Position numbers and translations under genes: made by a program. The notes under the pieces are model-generated. The model did no database searches. It was given only the letters and a program-made list of their open reading frames with translations, and was not told the origin of the DNA. Below, one piece after another: positions 52,280 to 61,786 of a stretch of 64,000 bases of DNA (its first letter is position 1; the number at the start of each line of letters is the position of its first letter). Where the stretch lies: the NCBI GenBank assembly GCA_021817045.1, contig JAKAWG010000009.1, positions 35,923 through 99,922 of the forward strand. Reading direction: 5' to 3'. Source of the stretch: Acidobacteriota bacterium (lineage in GTDB: Bacteria > Acidobacteriota > Terriglobia > UBA7540).

Positions 52280-55200
52280 TCACGAACCGGAAGCGGGCCG
52301 CACCAGCGTGACCGCGTCCTTTCCGCACACGGTCTCCAACTGCGCGAGGACCGTGTCATCCGCCTTCACCCCCGCGGGGTGTCTTGCGCGCAGGCGCGCT
52401 ATGAAATCGCCTGGCTGAGTGAGCTCAAAAACTACCGGATTCTCGCCCGGATGTGTAGCGAGCAAACCCTCGAGTTTCTCCAGCAGTGCGTCCGGCCTGC
52501 GTGTGAGGTTCAGGCGAATCAGCACTTCTGGCTTCACCTGGCTCACGGCCACTTCGAGCCGCTGGACTTCGTTCACCATGAGCTTCGGCCTGGCATTTTC
52601 TTCGTGCCGCAGCCGCCCGCGCACTAATAGAGCCGTATCCGGCTTCAGGAGACTCTGCACCTGCTGAAGCGCCTGCGGGAATACGATGATCTCGACCGTC
52701 CCGCGCAAGTCTTCGAGGGTGCCGCTTGCCCACAGATCTCCCTTGCGGCTGGGCCGGATGCGGAGGGAAGCGAGGATGCCGGCGAGCGCGATCTGGGCAT
52801 CGTTCGCGAGCTCTTCAACGGTGGAGCTGTCGTGCCGCGTCAAGGTGCGAATGGCATCGCGATATTTTTCCAGCGGGTGGCCAGTAACGTAAAAGCCCAA
52901 AACCTCCTTTTCGCTCGCCAGCGTTTGACTTTCAGTCCACGGCTCGGCTTCGGGCAAAGCCGGGCCAAGTTCCGGTGCTTCGGGAGCGGCGAAGAGTCCG
53001 GCCTGGCCGTTTTCCGCCTGCCGTTGTCGCTTCTGGCCCGCTTCCATCGTGCGATCGAGCGCGGCCATCATCTGCGCACGATGCGCACCGAGCGAGTCCA
53101 TGGCTCCTGCTTTAATGAGGCTCTCAATGACCCGCCGGTTGAGAAGCCGCAGATCCACGTTTTCGCAAAATTGATAGAGGCTCTCAAAACGCCCAAGCTT
53201 CCTTCGTGCCTCCAGCACCGACTCGATAGCTGCTTCGCCGACGTTCTTGATAGCCGTGAGGCCGAAGCGGATGCTTTCATCCGAAGGCGTGAAGGTGCGG
53301 TCGCTCGAATTGACGTCAGGAGGCAAAATGTTGATGCCCATGTCGCGGCATTGATTGAGGTAATGCGTAAGCTTTTCCTGGTTGCCGATTTCAGCGGTCA
53401 GCAGCGCCGCCATGAATTCGACCGGGTAATGAGCCTTGAGGTAGGCCGTCTGATAGGCGACCACGGCATACGCAGCCGAGTGCGACTTGTTGAACCCATA
53501 GCCGGCAAACTGTTCCATCAGGTCGAATAGCTTTTCCGCCTTTCTTTCCGCAATACCCTTGGCACGGGCGCCGACTATGAATTTTTCCCGTTGAGTCACC
53601 ATGACCTCGTGCTTCTTCTTTCCCATCGCCCGCCGGAGCACGTCCGCTTCTCCCAGGCTAAAGCCGGCAACGCTGGCGGCAATCTGCATCACCTGTTCCT
53701 GATAAACGATGACGCCGTAGGTTTCTTCCAGAATCTCCTCGAGTTGCGGAAGGTCGTACGTCACCTTCTTACGCCCTGTCTTGCGCGCGATGAAGTCGTC
53801 GATCATGCCGCCTTGAATCGGCCCGGGGCGATAAAGGGCGTTGAGGGCGGTGAGATCGGCGAGGCGATTCGGCTTGACGCGCCGCAGGATGTCCGTCATG
53901 CCGCGGCTTTCAAATTGGAAGATGCCGCCCGTCAAGCCCTTGCCGAGCAGTCCATAAGTCGAGGGGTCGTCAAGTGGCAGTTGGGCGAGATCAACCTTTT
54001 CGCCGCGTGCGGCCTCGATCAGGCGCACGGCGTCGTCCAGGATCGTCAGCGTGGTGAGACCGAGAAAATCCATCTTGAGCAGGCCGATCTTCTCAAGGTC
54101 GTCCATCGCATATTGGGTGGTGATTTCGTCCTTCCCGCTCTTGTACAAAGGAACGATGTCCTGCAATGGCTGTGGAGAAATCACTACGCCAGCGGCGTGC
54201 GTGGAGGCGTGCCGCGCCAAGCCTTCCAGACTGGCGGCCACAGTCAGCAGGTCCGCGACGCGGGGGTCGCCGTCCCGCATCTGACGAAGTTCGGGCGATT
54301 GTTCGAGAGCCTCTTTTAACGTGATGTTGAGGACGTTCGGCACTTGTTTAGCGATACGGTCCACTTCGGCGAAAGGCATGTCGAGGGCGCGGCCGGCATC
54401 GCGGATGACAGCCTTAGCCCCCATCGTGCCGAAGGTGATGATCTGGCTCACGTTCTCCCGGCCGTACTTTTCCGTGACGTAGTTGATCACCTCGCCCCGG
54501 CGCCGCATGCAGAAGTCGATGTCGATGTCGGGGAAAGTGATGCGCTCCGGGTTAAGAAAACGTTCAAAGAGCAGGCCGTACTGAAGTGGATCGATGTCCG
54601 TGATGTGCATCGCGTAGGACACCAGGCTTCCGGCGGCGGACCCGCGTCCCGGCCCGACCGGAATGCACCGCTCGCGGGCAAACCGGATGAAATCCCAAAC
54701 AATCAAGAAATAGCCGGCAAATTGCATCCGCTTGATGAGGTCGATTTCGCGGTTGAGCCGGTCTTCATAAGCCTCGAGCGGCGAGCGGAGTTTGCCTTCC
54801 CGGGCCACGCGCTCAAGCAACGGCCGCCGCCGGTCAAAACCCTCGCGGGCGACGCGCTCAAAAAACGTGTCGAGCGTCTCACCCGATGGCACCTCGAAGT
54901 GAGGAAAGACGTGCTGGCTCTTTTCAAGGTGCAAGTTGCAGCGCGCGGCAATCTCCAGCGTGCGGTGCACGGTCTCAGGAATGTCCCCGAATACTTCGAG
55001 CATCTCTTGGTCGGACTTGAAGTAGAACTGGTCCGAGGCGAACCTCATCCGCGCAGGATCACTCACCGTTTTGCCCGTCTGGATACACATCAACACTTCC
55101 TGCGCGCGTGCATCCGCGCGGTGAAGGTAGTGACAGTCATTCGTGGCAGCCAACGGTACGCCCGTCTCGCGCGATAAGCGGACGAGATCCGGATTGATTC

Positions 55201-55765
55201 GCTTCTCTTCGGGGACACCCTGGTCCTGAATTTCAAGGTAAAAATTGCCCTTGCCGAAAATGTCGCGAAAGTCATAGGCCACCTGCCGGGCGGCCTCATA
55301 TCGGCCGGCGGTGAGAGCCGAGGCAACTTCTCCTTTGAGGCAGGCTGAAAGCCCGATCAGGCCGTCAGCGTGGCGGGCAAGCAGGTCCTTATCAATCCGC
55401 GGCTTGTAGTAGTATCCTTCGGTATAGGCGAGTGAGGCGAGCTTGACCAAGTTACGGTAGCCGCGTTCGTTCTCGCAGAGCAAAACGAGATGGTTTGGCC
55501 GGTCGGCTTCCGACGAGCGCTCAAAACGGCTTGCCGGAGCCGTATACACTTCGCAGCCAACGATGGGCTTCACCCCGCGGCTGACCGCGGCGTCGTAGAA
55601 CTTTACCGCCCCGAACAAGCTGCCGTGGTCGGTGAGCGCCACGGCGGGCATTTGCAATTCCGCGGCGCGGTCCATCACTTTCGAGATGTCGCAGGCGCCG
55701 TCGAGCAAGCTGTAATCGCTATGAAGATGCAGGTGGACGAATTGCGAAGCGGGCATATCTGCCAT
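52280..55765 (-). CDS. dnaE: DNA polymerase III subunit alpha
   Basis: 1161 residues, the replicative polymerase. An N-terminal PHP domain (FVHLHLHSDYSLLDGACDIS) is followed by the polymerase core with GPGRGSAAGSLVSYA and catalytic aspartates in FPDIDIDF, then HASTHAAGVVISP, DFLGLTTLTILDDAV and FNKSHSAAYAVVAYQTAYLK. The C-terminal part has the helix-hairpin-helix segment and an OB fold (IALAGILASLRIRPSRKGDL). This is the DnaE1 form rather than PolC or ImuC. ATG at 55765 was chosen by homology of the first residues; in-frame upstream sequence is unlike DnaE. Confidence 0.97.
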   Translation of the reverse strand: MADMPASQFVHLHLHSDYSLLDGACDISKVMDRAAELQMPAVALTDHGSLFGAVKFYDAAVSRGVKPIVGCEVYTAPASRFERSSEADRPNHLVLLCENERGYRNLVKLASLAYTEGYYYKPRIDKDLLARHADGLIGLSACLKGEVASALTAGRYEAARQVAYDFRDIFGKGNFYLEIQDQGVPEEKRINPDLVRLSRETGVPLAATNDCHYLHRADARAQEVLMCIQTGKTVSDPARMRFASDQFYFKSDQEMLEVFGDIPETVHRTLEIAARCNLHLEKSQHVFPHFEVPSGETLDTFFERVAREGFDRRRPLLERVAREGKLRSPLEAYEDRLNREIDLIKRMQFAGYFLIVWDFIRFARERCIPVGPGRGSAAGSLVSYAMHITDIDPLQYGLLFERFLNPERITFPDIDIDFCMRRRGEVINYVTEKYGRENVSQIITFGTMGAKAVIRDAGRALDMPFAEVDRIAKQVPNVLNITLKEALEQSPELRQMRDGDPRVADLLTVAASLEGLARHASTHAAGVVISPQPLQDIVPLYKSGKDEITTQYAMDDLEKIGLLKMDFLGLTTLTILDDAVRLIEAARGEKVDLAQLPLDDPSTYGLLGKGLTGGIFQFESRGMTDILRRVKPNRLADLTALNALYRPGPIQGGMIDDFIARKTGRKKVTYDLPQLEEILEETYGVIVYQEQVMQIAASVAGFSLGEADVLRRAMGKKKHEVMVTQREKFIVGARAKGIAERKAEKLFDLMEQFAGYGFNKSHSAAYAVVAYQTAYLKAHYPVEFMAALLTAEIGNQEKLTHYLNQCRDMGINILPPDVNSSDRTFTPSDESIRFGLTAIKNVGEAAIESVLEARRKLGRFESLYQFCENVDLRLLNRRVIESLIKAGAMDSLGAHRAQMMAALDRTMEAGQKRQRQAENGQAGLFAAPEAPELGPALPEAEPWTESQTLASEKEVLGFYVTGHPLEKYRDAIRTLTRHDSSTVEELANDAQIALAGILASLRIRPSRKGDLWASGTLEDLRGTVEIIVFPQALQQVQSLLKPDTALLVRGRLRHEENARPKLMVNEVQRLEVAVSQVKPEVLIRLNLTRRPDALLEKLEGLLATHPGENPVVFELTQPGDFIARLRARHPAGVKADDTVLAQLETVCGKDAVTLVRPASGS

Positions 55766-55885
55766 TTTATCAGAAAAGCTTTTCGCTCCTGCGACGCAAG
55801 CCGGTGAGGTCCATAAAATGTCCGGGGGCCGGCTAACGCGCTGAGCCTTATCTTCATCCAAATGTCAAGGAAGAGGTCGACGCTC

Positions 55886-57082
55886 ATGCGAACAAGGCTT
55901 CACACGCTTCCCAAGCATTGCACAAGAACGCAATTCGCGGCACTATGGATGCTCACCGGCAGCCTTTTGCTTGTGGGCGTGGCGCCGGGGTTCGTGCTGG
56001 CGCAGCAGGCCACGCAGGCACGGGCAGCGCTGTCCGCGAGTTCCTCGCCGGCAACCGCCAAGTCAGATGACCCGGCGCTGCTTTCCCGGCTCGCCAGCAT
56101 CCACGTTCAGTCCCCGCTCGTCCAAACGCCGGTCACGGTGATGGATCGAAGCGGAGAGTTCGTCCAGGACCTGTCGAAGAGTGACTTCCGGATTCTGGAT
56201 AATGGTGTGCCGCAACGGATCACAAGGTTCGGGTTGGCGACCCAACCGGTAGCGGCGGTAATCGTAATCCAAACCAACGAGGCGGTTGCTCCCCTGCTTA
56301 ATCAGGTCCGACCGACGGGACCCATCTTTTCCAATCTTCTGTTAGGCCACCGGGGGCGGGCGGCCGTGATCTGCTTTGACAACACCTCTCGCGTCGTCCA
56401 GAGCTTTACGTCAGACCCGGATGCGTTGGACCGCGCGCTCGAACACATTGGCTCCCACGGGACTAGAGCACGCCTCAACGACGCGCTGGCGAGAGCGATC
56501 CTCATGCTAGCTGAGCAGCCCACGACTTATCGGCGGGTGATTGTAACTTTTGCGGAGGGGTTCGACCGCGGCAGCGAGACGAGCCGGGCAGAAATTATCC
56601 GGGCCGCTACCGGCGCCGGAATAGCGATTTACGGAATGCGGTTCCGGCCGGGCGAAGCGCTTTTCAGAAACCAGCAGACTGCTTCTGGCCCGACCACGTT
56701 GTCGGATAATATGGCCTTGCCTGGTACTCCGGGAAGCGCCAACACGCCGGGCAGGTTAAATAGCCTATACAATACGCCGGTTTCAGGGCTGCCGCTCCTC
56801 TCTAAGGCAGGCAATGCCGCCGCCGCTCTCAAGGGCAAAAACCTCCTTCAGATCTACGCGGATTACACCGGCGGAAAGGAATACTCGCACTGGAAGGGCA
56901 GCAGGGAAGTACAGAAGCAATTAATGCGCGTGGCGCTTGAGGTGAACAGCCAGTATATGTTGGCTTACGTTCCGAGCACGCTCAACCAAGTGGGATTCCA
57001 CCGCCTGCAAGTGGAAGTGCTCCAGCCCAACCTCCGCGTGCGCGCGCGCGCCGGCTACTTTAACAAAATGAAAACCAAATGA
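55886..57082 (+). CDS. Secreted VWFA-related protein, third paralogue, MIDAS lost
   Basis: 398 residues. Signal peptide near residues 15-40 (FAALWMLTGSLLLVGVAPGF). The first domain is as in the other two paralogues (VQTPVTVMDRSGEFVQDLSK, FRILDNGVPQRITRF). The VWA domain keeps its fold pattern (GRAAVICFDNTSRVVQSFTS, RVIVTFAEGFDRGSETSRAE), but the DxSxS metal motif is replaced by VIVIQTNEAV, so metal-dependent adhesion is unlikely. An insertion rich in Pro/Gly/Thr follows, then the family tail NSQYMLAYVPSTLNQVGFHR and ARAGYFNK. AAGAGG lies before the ATG at 55886; an ATG at 55862 is possible. Confidence 0.87.
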   Translation: MRTRLHTLPKHCTRTQFAALWMLTGSLLLVGVAPGFVLAQQATQARAALSASSSPATAKSDDPALLSRLASIHVQSPLVQTPVTVMDRSGEFVQDLSKSDFRILDNGVPQRITRFGLATQPVAAVIVIQTNEAVAPLLNQVRPTGPIFSNLLLGHRGRAAVICFDNTSRVVQSFTSDPDALDRALEHIGSHGTRARLNDALARAILMLAEQPTTYRRVIVTFAEGFDRGSETSRAEIIRAATGAGIAIYGMRFRPGEALFRNQQTASGPTTLSDNMALPGTPGSANTPGRLNSLYNTPVSGLPLLSKAGNAAAALKGKNLLQIYADYTGGKEYSHWKGSREVQKQLMRVALEVNSQYMLAYVPSTLNQVGFHRLQVEVLQPNLRVRARAGYFNKMKTK

Positions 57083-57122
57083 GAGAAGAGGCCGGCCCTC
57101 ATCTCCAGTCATGCGGACGGGC

Positions 57123-57605
57123 TCACTCGAAGCCTCGGTAATCCCAAACGTGGATTCGCTTGCCTGTGCTGAGTTCGATCTGCGCAAGGTACGGCCGCAT
57201 ATCATCAGGCCGGACTTTAAGCACCATCGCTCGCAATCTGCGGTCTTCCCGGTAAAGCACCGTAAAGAACAAGTTCTTCTTCCGGCCTGAACCCGAAGGC
57301 TTCACCTTCCAAGGCAGTTTCATTTGAGTGATCGACCGGCTCACCTTTGGTCGGTATTGCATCAGGACAACTGAGCGGAAGGGAATGGTGATGGAGCCTT
57401 CAGGGCACGCGAAGGTCATGGACGTGTGCGTCAGTTCCAGCTCGCCAGCGCAACCGCTGCGCAGCCCTTGTGTGCCGCCTGCGTAAGTGAACCGCGGCGC
57501 TCGGCCCGGCGCTTGCTGAATCGCCCGAGCGGCAGGCACCATCAGGATGGTTGCCAGCAAAACCAAGACCGCCCGCCGCGCCTTGACTGGATAAATCATT
57601 GCCAT
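57123..57605 (-). CDS. Secreted protein of unknown function
   Basis: 160 residues. Signal peptide at about 1-29 (AVLVLLATILMVPAARAIQQ). The mature part has two cysteines (SGCAGELELTHTSMTFACPE) that could form a disulfide, and a beta-rich middle (SITIPFRSVVLMQYRPKVSR, KKNLFFTVLYREDRRLRAMV) suggestive of a PH-like or small barrel domain. I do not recognise a named family. AAGGACGG precedes the ATG. It is convergent with the third VWFA gene. Confidence 0.75.
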   Translation of the reverse strand: MAMIYPVKARRAVLVLLATILMVPAARAIQQAPGRAPRFTYAGGTQGLRSGCAGELELTHTSMTFACPEGSITIPFRSVVLMQYRPKVSRSITQMKLPWKVKPSGSGRKKNLFFTVLYREDRRLRAMVLKVRPDDMRPYLAQIELSTGKRIHVWDYRGFE

Positions 57606-57713
57606 GTCGCCGTCCTTCCTCGACGTGGTGTGGGCTATTCTCGCGCGACGTCACAGGAGTTACTGCGTGGCTGCCCTCCCTCGTTAATCTGTTGAGAACG
57701 TCCAAATACTTAG

Positions 57714-58463
57714 TTAAGGTTGCGCCCTCTTAGAAAGCTCTGGGTCACGGGAGGGTTCCGCGTCTACCGGAACTCCTACCTCAAGATACCATGGAACCGC
57801 CAGATTTCCCCATCGAGCCGGCTTAAAGTGCCAGTGCGCGACAATCTTACGGGCTTTCCGGAACTGCGCGGGTGTGCCGGACAAGAAAACTGAGTCCATG
57901 GCGCGGCCTTTGGCACTGACCAGCACCCGCATCTGCACCGTGCCTGCTTCCGGCGCGTCGGCAGCCTCCCTGGGGGCCTGCGGTGGATGAACTGAATGAG
58001 CGAGGAACTTTTCCGAATCGGGTGGAAAATCCTTGATGTCGCGGCTGAGGAGGGAGAAGTTGACATTGACCCTGGTCTGAAATGCCGCCCGGCCTCGCTT
58101 CGTCTCGAATGGTCGATAAATCCAGTTTCGGATCGCGCGCAAGGCCGCCACAGCCAGGAACGGATGGCCGGAAAGCACGTGGACCTGCTGCACGCGACCC
58201 TGACAGTTAACGGTCACCAGGAGCTGGACCTTGCCGTAAATGTAATTAATGCTGGCAAGTGGAGGATATACCGGCCGCTCTTGATCGAGGAGTAACTTGG
58301 TGGCTTGCCGCTTCGTGAGCCGAAAAGGAGCGCTGCCTGTAACACACGGCTGAGTTACATCGGCGGCGGCTGCCAAGCTGCACACCACGGTCAGGACCGC
58401 TGCCATGGCGCAGCGGTGGCACCCGCTAGCCCCCGGATTCCAGGATAACTTGCGCCACCACAT
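57714..58463 (-). CDS. Periplasmic protein with two TonB C-terminal-like domains
   Basis: About 249 residues. A signal or anchor segment (CAMAAVLTVVCSLAAAADV) is followed by two TonB-C-like units. The first (YPPLASINYIYGKVQLLVTV, VHVLSGHPFLAVAALRAIRN, WIYRPFE) is convincing; the second (TVQMRVLVSAKGRAMDSVFL, ARKIVAHWHFKPARW) is weaker. There is no proline-rich TonB spacer or ExbB/D pair, so it is not a classical energy transducer. The start is uncertain; ATG at 58463 overlaps the acpS 3' end by 38 bases, ATG at 58406 would avoid overlap but lacks a charged n-region. Confidence 0.78.
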   Translation of the reverse strand: MWWRKLSWNPGASGCHRCAMAAVLTVVCSLAAAADVTQPCVTGSAPFRLTKRQATKLLLDQERPVYPPLASINYIYGKVQLLVTVNCQGRVQQVHVLSGHPFLAVAALRAIRNWIYRPFETKRGRAAFQTRVNVNFSLLSRDIKDFPPDSEKFLAHSVHPPQAPREAADAPEAGTVQMRVLVSAKGRAMDSVFLSGTPAQFRKARKIVAHWHFKPARWGNLAVPWYLEVGVPVDAEPSRDPELSKRAQP

Positions 58464-58809
58464 AGTGATTCGCGTGCGAAAGAGAAACTTCGGCGCGCAC
58501 GGCACCTAGCCTGTTAGCCACCTCCTGTGCCCGCCCCTTCAGTGACACCACCGGTTTGCCGCTTGGCAAATGTGTTACCTCCACGTCCTGCCAGCGCACG
58601 CCCTCACGCCATCCGGTTCCCAAGGCTTTGAAGACCGCTTCCTTGGCAGCAAACCGCGCCGCGTACCGCTCGGCTTTGTTCTTGAAGCGCTCGCAATACG
58701 CGATTTCTTCCGGGGTGTAGACACGATTGCGGAAACGCTCGCCATAGCGCTCCATGCTCCGTTCGATGCGCTCCGTCTCCGCGATGTCAATCCCCGTTCC
58801 TACAATCAT
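58426..58809 (-). CDS. acpS: Holo-[acyl-carrier-protein] synthase
   Basis: 127 residues, the AcpS-type 4'-phosphopantetheinyl transferase that activates acyl carrier protein from CoA. Magnesium ligands lie in GTGIDIAETERIERS and in RFAAKEAVFKALGTGW; the C-terminal VSLSHANHYVVAQVIL is typical. The gene overlaps the start of the TonB-C protein gene downstream. Confidence 0.95.
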   Translation of the reverse strand: MIVGTGIDIAETERIERSMERYGERFRNRVYTPEEIAYCERFKNKAERYAARFAAKEAVFKALGTGWREGVRWQDVEVTHLPSGKPVVSLKGRAQEVANRLGAVRAEVSLSHANHYVVAQVILESGG

Positions 58810-59073
58810 GCGCGAGGCCTTCTTTTCAACAAACGAATGACGCGTATATCACCCGGATTACGGCGGGAGAAGCAGGTGGGCTGTCGCAGGTATGGCGGTA
58901 CTTCGAATCATGTCGTCTTCGCACTTTACCGTCCGGGTTGCCGAGGGCCAAGCCGTTATTCACGGGTGGGGGAAACCTGGTACCCCCCAGCTTCACCACC
59001 ATCATAACACGGTCGCAGGGCGGCGTTTGGGGTACCGAACTCAAGGTTATTGACGCCAATTAGCAGCGCTTCT

Positions 59074-60219
59074 CTACCGCTTCGCCGCAGCGGGTGGACG
59101 CGCGGCGTAAGTGTAAAGCGTGTGCTTTTGTTCGCGATGGCGCGCGAGGGCAAGCTGAATGAGACGGTCGATGAGCTTCGGGTAGGAAAGTCCGCTCGCT
59201 TCCCAGAGCTTGGGGTACATGCTGATGGAGGTAAAACCAGGAATCGTGTTGATCTCGTTCACAAAAAGTTCGCCAGTCTTGCGGTCGAGCAGAAAATCGA
59301 CACGCGCCATGCCGGAGCACTCAATCGCCTTGAACGCCGCAAGGGCAAGCCGTTGGACAAGTCGCGCGGTCTTGTTGGGAAGCGGCGCCGGGATGAGAAG
59401 TCGCGACCCTTCGCGGACGTATTTGGCTTCGTAGTCATAGAACTCGTTCACCGGTTCAATCTCGCCGGAGACCGAAGCTTGAGGCTCGTCGTTGCCGAGC
59501 ACGGCGCACTCGATTTCGCGGGCGTTCACGCCTTTCTCGACAAGGATTTTGCGGTCATATCGCGCGGCGAGGTTGAGCGCGCAAGCGAGGTCGCGGGTAC
59601 AGGTCACCTTGCTGATACCGACCGAAGAGCCAAGATTCGCGGGCTTCACGAACGCGGGGTAGCCGATCCGGCGTTCGACGAGCCTGCGGAGGTGGGCAGG
59701 ATTCGACTGCCATTCCTTGCGCAGAAACGCTACCCAATCGACGACGGGGAGGCGTGCGTCACGGAAGAGCCGCTTCATCACGTCCTTATCCATTCCCACT
59801 GACGAAGCCAGCACGCCCGCCCCTACGTATGGGATCCCCGCAAGCTCGAGGAGCCCCTGTACCGTGCCGTCTTCGCCGAACGTCCCGTGCAGCAGCGGAA
59901 AAACCACATCGATCGTCGGCGGAAGCTCAGTCCGCGCGTGCGCCACCGAGTTGAGCGGGACCAACCTTGGTCCCAGCGGGGCCGCGGAAACGGTCACCGG
60001 CTCCCCGTGAACGAGGACGCCTGCCAGAAAATCAGGCCCGCCTGCTTTTAGTGCAGGGCCAACCATCCATCGGCCCTGCTTCGTGATGCCCACCGGAACA
60101 ACGTCGTACTTTCTTCGGTCGATGGCTGCCAGAAGTGAGGCGGCCGACTGCAAAGAGACCTCGTGCTCGCCGGAGCGGCCTCCGAAAAGAATGCCGACGC
60201 GAAGTCTTTTGTTTGTCAT
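59074..60219 (-). CDS. ddl: D-alanine--D-alanine ligase
   Basis: 381 residues, ATP-grasp enzyme making the D-Ala-D-Ala dipeptide of peptidoglycan. Motifs: VGILFGGRSGEHEVSLQSAA, PLLHGTFGEDGTVQGLLEL, FVKPANLGSSVGISKV and FVNEINTIPGFTSISMYP. It starts within the last codons of the arginase gene (ATGA overlap), so the two are translated from one message. A C-terminal extension of about 20 residues is not conserved. Confidence 0.96.
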   Translation of the reverse strand: MTNKRLRVGILFGGRSGEHEVSLQSAASLLAAIDRRKYDVVPVGITKQGRWMVGPALKAGGPDFLAGVLVHGEPVTVSAAPLGPRLVPLNSVAHARTELPPTIDVVFPLLHGTFGEDGTVQGLLELAGIPYVGAGVLASSVGMDKDVMKRLFRDARLPVVDWVAFLRKEWQSNPAHLRRLVERRIGYPAFVKPANLGSSVGISKVTCTRDLACALNLAARYDRKILVEKGVNAREIECAVLGNDEPQASVSGEIEPVNEFYDYEAKYVREGSRLLIPAPLPNKTARLVQRLALAAFKAIECSGMARVDFLLDRKTGELFVNEINTIPGFTSISMYPKLWEASGLSYPKLIDRLIQLALARHREQKHTLYTYAARPPAAAKR

Positions 60220-61121
60220 AGAATCTTTTTGCCCAACGCCGAGCTGATCAGCCCCACGCCCAGAATCGCTGTCTTGTTCATGATGTCGATGATGGGGTTG
60301 ATCTCCACCAGTTCAAGGGACAGCATCCTGCCGCTGTCGGCGATCATTTCCATGGCGAGGTGCGCTTCACGAAAGGTGAGCCCGCCTTGCACCGGGGTTC
60401 CGACGCCCGGCGCTTCGATCGGGTCCATCACGTCCATGTCCAGAGAGACGATGAAACCGGCAGCGCCATCGCTTGCCAGCGACAGACTTTTTTCCATGAC
60501 GGCGCGCATGCCTTGTTCGTCAATGTCGCGCATGGTGAAGACGTGAATTCCGGACCGCTTAACCGTTTTCTTCTCGCGAGAATCCATGTCTCGCACGCCG
60601 ATCAGCACGGCGCGCTGAGAACTGATCTTGGCAGCGTCTCCCAAGATGCCGGTCAGCGCTTGCGGGCCGAAGCCTAGCAGCGCCGCAAAGGGCATGCCGT
60701 GTACGTTCCCGCTGGGGCTGGTTTCCGGCGTGTTCATGTCCGCGTGGGCGTCGATCCAGATGAGCCCTACAGACTGCCCTCGCTGCTGATGGAACTTGGA
60801 AATACCGGCTACCGTCCCTACGGCCATGGAATGATCTCCGCCAAGTGAGACGGGGAAAAAGTCTTCTTCGAGGGTTCGGGTGATGCGTTCGGCAACATCG
60901 TGGCAGATGCCGGCGATCTCACTGAGGTATTTGGCGCGCTTGTCGCCGAAGTGTTGCTCCTCGGGATTCTTCACGGAGATGTTGCCGCCGTCTTCCACTG
61001 CGTGACCGAGGCCTTGTAGCGCGGCGCCGAGTCCGGCGGCGCGCAAAGCGGAAGGACCCATATCCACTCCGCGCCGCTCCTGGCCCAGGTCGAGCGGCAC
61101 GCCAAGAATTCGGATTCTCAC
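60216..61121 (-). CDS. Arginase
   Basis: 301 residues of the ureohydrolase family. The dimanganese site is complete: SLGGDHSMAVG, WIDAHADMNTPETSPSGN and SLDMDVMDPIEAPGVGTP. The spacing and the SPSGNVHGMPFAALLG loop match arginases (L-arginine to ornithine and urea) better than agmatinases; formiminoglutamase is a less likely alternative. The product feeds ornithine or proline metabolism. It overlaps ddl by four bases, an unexpected operon partner. Confidence 0.93.
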   Translation of the reverse strand: MRIRILGVPLDLGQERRGVDMGPSALRAAGLGAALQGLGHAVEDGGNISVKNPEEQHFGDKRAKYLSEIAGICHDVAERITRTLEEDFFPVSLGGDHSMAVGTVAGISKFHQQRGQSVGLIWIDAHADMNTPETSPSGNVHGMPFAALLGFGPQALTGILGDAAKISSQRAVLIGVRDMDSREKKTVKRSGIHVFTMRDIDEQGMRAVMEKSLSLASDGAAGFIVSLDMDVMDPIEAPGVGTPVQGGLTFREAHLAMEMIADSGRMLSLELVEINPIIDIMNKTAILGVGLISSALGKKIL

Positions 61122-61307
61122 GCTTCTACCCCCATCTTAAGGGTCGGCAACATGGCTGTCTCCGAAGAGCGCCCGCGCAGCGTCGGCCGGGCAAAAACCT
61201 ATTGTATCTCCAAGCGTTCGTCGCTTGCGGAACTACCTTGATGCACACGGAAAGGCGGCTTTGCGCCGCCATTCGGCCAGGTACAATGCAAGCCGCGACA
61301 ATCGTGT

Positions 61308-61357
61308 GTAGCGCCGAGCTTTAGCTCGGCAGGTGCCGGCCTGAAGGCTGACGCTAC
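61308..61357. repeat. GTAGCG...CGCTAC palindromic repeat
   Basis: Outer GTAGCG/CGCTAC with an inner perfect stem GCCGAGCT-tt-AGCTCGGC and a second GCCGGCC-type stem. Confidence 0.75.
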
Positions 61358-61467
61358 CTCAGATTAGGACCCGACCCAATCGTGGGCAACTAAAAATCCA
61401 GTGTCCTGTCCCGCGTAACTCTTGATAAACCCCTCGCCCCCTCGGAGACTGTGTGACAACTGCAGTT

Positions 61468-61491
61468 GTAGCGGCGGTCTATGACCGCCGG
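61468..61491. repeat. Partial GTAGCG repeat
   Basis: GTAGCGGCGGTCTATGACCG reads as a single-hairpin half copy (CGGCGGTC pairs with GACCGCCG); the CGCTAC side is missing. Confidence 0.6.
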
Positions 61492-61786
61492 TCTTTAATC
61501 TTCAGTAGATTCGGCGCTCCCTTCCTGCGTCAGGGCAGGCTCCGCGAAGGGTAAACTCCGCGAGCCGGGTGAGGGGCCAGGAGACGCTGGGCATTGTCAA
61601 GAATTAGGCGGGACGCCACACTAGCAAGCGAAAAACGTTACGCCGGTAAGAATGAGCGTGTAGGGCGGGGTCGGCTCTTTGACCCTGCGGCTTCGGGCTC
61701 CGTTGTGGCGAAAAAACTGCCGCGTTGCAAGGCGAACGCCGCGCTACAGGCTCGCCAACGCTCGTCTCTTGCCTCCCGTCTCCGCC

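Larger units (their letters stand above)
61122..61786. other. Intergenic region with palindromic repeats
   Basis: No gene supported. It contains a GTAGCG repeat (61308-61357), a partial copy (61468-61491) and a GGCGGC/GCCGCC stem at 61254-61270. The remaining sequence is low in recognisable content. Confidence 0.6.
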
